Shown here: piece by piece, positions 41,895 through 43,363 of the stretch | How positions within the stretch are numbered: position 1 is the stretch's first letter | Layout: every line of letters begins with the position of its first letter | NCBI RefSeq assembly: GCF_015207525.1 | Contig: NZ_JADEWR010000019.1 | Span: 45,396-88,758, forward strand | Length of the DNA stretch: 43,363 bases | Direction of reading: 5' to 3' | Source: Nodosilinea sp. LEGE 06152 | Lineage (GTDB): Bacteria; Cyanobacteriota; Cyanobacteriia; Phormidesmidales; Phormidesmidaceae | Notes under the pieces: generated by a model | The model's database searches: none | Told to the model about the DNA's origin: nothing | The model's input: the letters and a program-made list of their open reading frames with translations, nothing else | Made by a program: the position numbers and the translations under genes

Positions 41895-43142
41895 ATGATT
41901 CAGGACGCTCAAGGGCTTGCTGTCACCACCGATGTGCCCCAGGCTGTAGAGGCCATCAACGAATTTATCGACCAGGCGCTGACTTACGATCGCCGGGCCG
42001 AAGCTACCATTCTTAGAGCTATTGAGGCCGATGGCGACTGCGCGATCGCCCACGCCTACGCTGCCGCCTACTACCTCAGCCAGGAAAACTGGGCTGGTCG
42101 GGTACGGGCCAAATCTTCCATCAGACGGGCGGTGGCCGGGGCGGAGCGGGTTTCTCGCCGGGAGCAGCTCTACATTCGCGGCATCAACGCCTGGGGGCAG
42201 GGCCAGATTGAGCAGGCGATTGACTACCACGTCGCGCTGGTGCAAGACTTTCCGCAGGATTTGCTGGCGGTGCAGCAGGCCCAGTACCACTATTTCTATC
42301 AGGGCGACAGTCAGGGGCTGCTAGAGGTTGCCCTGGTAGCACTTATGGCACAGCCCAATCACCCACTGCTTTGCAGCATGGCGGCCTTTGGCCTGGAGCA
42401 GTGCCACCAGTTTAGCCAGGCCGAGGCTTTGGGCCAGCGGGCGACGGAACTTCGCCGCCACAACCCCTGGGCGCACCACGCCGTGGCCCACGTGCTCGAA
42501 GCCCAGGGTCGCCACCAGGAAGCCGTGGACTGGATGACAGCCTACGCCGACACCTGGGGCGACTGCAACTCGATGCTCTACACCCACAACTGGTGGCATG
42601 TGGCCCTGGCCCACCTGGCCCTAGGCGAAACAACGACAGTGCTCCGGCTCTACGACAGCCACGTGTGGGGCCGGGCGCAAAAACACACGCCAAAGGATCA
42701 AGTTGGGGCGATCGCACTTCTGATGCGGCTTGAGCTGGCTGGGGTAGAGGTTGGGTCGCGCTGGCGATCGCTGGCCCGCCCCCTTCAGCTCCGGCTGGCA
42801 GAGCATGCCCTACCCTTCCAAGATTTGCACTACGTCTACGCCCTGGCCCGCGCCGGAAACATCGACGCCGCCTACACCATGATCGAGACCATGGTAAGCC
42901 ACGGCCACAGCCTAGTCGGGCCAGCCCAAAACCGGTGGCTCAAGCTGGCAGTTCCGGCGGCCAGGGGGCTCATGGCCCACGCCCAGGCCGATTGGGAAAG
43001 CGCGATCGCCCACCTGACCCCGGTGCTGCCCCACCTCTATCGGTTAGGCGGCAGCCACACCCAGCAGGCGCTGTTTCGGCAGTTGTATCGCCATGCCATA
43101 GAGCAGCCAGAGCGGTTTACCGTGCAGCAGGCATTAGCTTAA
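41895..43142 (+). CDS. TTC38-like tetratricopeptide-repeat protein
   Basis: The 415-residue, almost wholly helical protein resembles the TTC38 family. Characteristic segments are QLYIRGINAWGQGQIEQA (about 94-111), HPLLCSMAAFGLEQC (about 155-170), NPWAHHAVAHVLEAQGRHQEAVDWM (about 193-217), and HNWWHVALAHLALGE (about 235-250). The repeats are degenerate TPR units that build a solenoid; the role is unknown, probably in protein binding. There is no signal peptide. The ATG at 41895 has no clear Shine-Dalgarno sequence. It ends 59 nt before a palindrome that may terminate transcription. Confidence 0.8.
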   Translation: MIQDAQGLAVTTDVPQAVEAINEFIDQALTYDRRAEATILRAIEADGDCAIAHAYAAAYYLSQENWAGRVRAKSSIRRAVAGAERVSRREQLYIRGINAWGQGQIEQAIDYHVALVQDFPQDLLAVQQAQYHYFYQGDSQGLLEVALVALMAQPNHPLLCSMAAFGLEQCHQFSQAEALGQRATELRRHNPWAHHAVAHVLEAQGRHQEAVDWMTAYADTWGDCNSMLYTHNWWHVALAHLALGETTTVLRLYDSHVWGRAQKHTPKDQVGAIALLMRLELAGVEVGSRWRSLARPLQLRLAEHALPFQDLHYVYALARAGNIDAAYTMIETMVSHGHSLVGPAQNRWLKLAVPAARGLMAHAQADWESAIAHLTPVLPHLYRLGGSHTQQALFRQLYRHAIEQPERFTVQQALA

Positions 43143-43200
43143 AGGGCTTGGGGGAGCAGAGAAAAAACGGTGTTGCTGACTTGAAGCATGAGTTTAGGCT

Positions 43201-43223
43201 AGGGGCAAACGCCGTTTGCCCCT
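43201..43223 (+). terminator. Perfect palindrome AGGGGCAAAC-GCC-GTTTGCCCCT
   Basis: A 10-bp perfect stem with a 3-nt loop lies 59 nt after the TPR stop codon. No T-run follows. Its ends (AGGGGC/GCCCCT) match the family at 3317-3344, so it may be a dispersed repeat used as a terminator. Confidence 0.55.
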
Positions 43224-43280
43224 ACGGAAGACGTTGCAGTTTTGATCCACACCCGTATCCAACAACCCCAAAAACTTTAC

Positions 43281-43363
43281 TCACCCACCCTCCCACTCAT
43301 CCACCCTCCCACTCACCCACCCTCCCACTCACCCACCCTCCCACTCATCCACCCCCTACCCCC
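43281..43363. repeat. Tandem 16-nt repeat running off the window end
   Basis: Four consecutive units of TCCCACTCAYCCACCC occupy 43291-43354, with a partial unit before and degenerate sequence after. Only the Y position varies. No spacers are present, so this is a tandem repeat and not CRISPR. The same words occur at 15418-15469 and 19110-19140. Confidence 0.85.

Noticed and set aside
43281..43363. CRISPR-like array
   Set aside because: The units are contiguous with no unique spacers; it is a simple tandem repeat.

Overview
The window reads as chromosomal DNA of a cyanobacterium. The octamer GCGATCGC and its core CGATCG (the HIP1 signature of cyanobacteria) recur throughout genes and gaps. 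Several genes belong to families that are cyanobacterial or strongly associated with cyanobacteria: a DUF1815 protein, a four-ACT-domain aspartate kinase, an EGY-like site-2 protease, and a FecR protein next to a CHASE2 cyclase. The coding density, moderately high GC and palindromic repeats would suit a filamentous Leptolyngbya/Nodosilinea-type organism, but the genus is only a guess. No rRNA, tRNA, insertion sequence, prophage or CRISPR array was seen.

Region 1 (1-10.5 kb) is a galactose island. A promoter with a 5' hairpin precedes a cytoplasmic GH2 glycosidase, galT, a catalytically degenerate M24 'peptidase' and galK, which are closely spaced. Then come a small hypothetical gene, a metallo-beta-lactamase-fold hydrolase, a PhyH-type dioxygenase, a GH43 glycosidase whose ribosome-binding site sits inside a perfect 12-bp inverted repeat, and a small cupin. 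galE faces this block. Together they can free galactose and take it through the Leloir pathway to UDP-galactose. No galM and no sugar transporter is in view.

Region 2 (11.3-17.1 kb) is a glycan island: a GT4-like glycosyltransferase, UDP-galactopyranose mutase (glf), and a fusion of a GH1-like glycosidase with an RmlD-like reductase whose linker is made of low-complexity CCA/CCC repeat DNA. A truncated second copy of the glycosyltransferase follows. The UDP-galactose made by region 1 is the substrate of Glf, so regions 1 and 2 may form one route from galactose to a galactofuranose-containing glycan. That link is inference.

Region 3 (17.2-30.5 kb) is mixed housekeeping: a PpiC-type prolyl isomerase, a 2OG-Fe(II) oxygenase, a site-2 protease, a membrane pentapeptide-repeat protein, a transglutaminase-like protein, an SbmA/ALD-type ABC transporter, DUF1815, aspartate kinase, a type II NADH dehydrogenase and two small unknown genes.

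Region 4 (30.6-43.4 kb) holds a secreted FecR-domain protein paired with a CHASE2 adenylate cyclase, and facing them the RNA-repair pair hen1-pnkp in a 4-nt overlapping operon. After these come an MFS transporter, a stub of a VOC gene, a small P-loop kinase, a VOC-DUF1579 pair, and a TTC38-like TPR protein. The window ends in a 16-nt tandem repeat.

The strongest leads are: the hairpin around the GH43 ribosome-binding site; the repeat-linked GH1-RmlD fusion; the inactive M24 protein inside a Leloir operon; the Hen1-Pnkp RNA repair cassette; the FecR leader dyad with its cyclase; and a dispersed repeat of about 70 bp present in opposite orientations at 3.4 and 9.4 kb.
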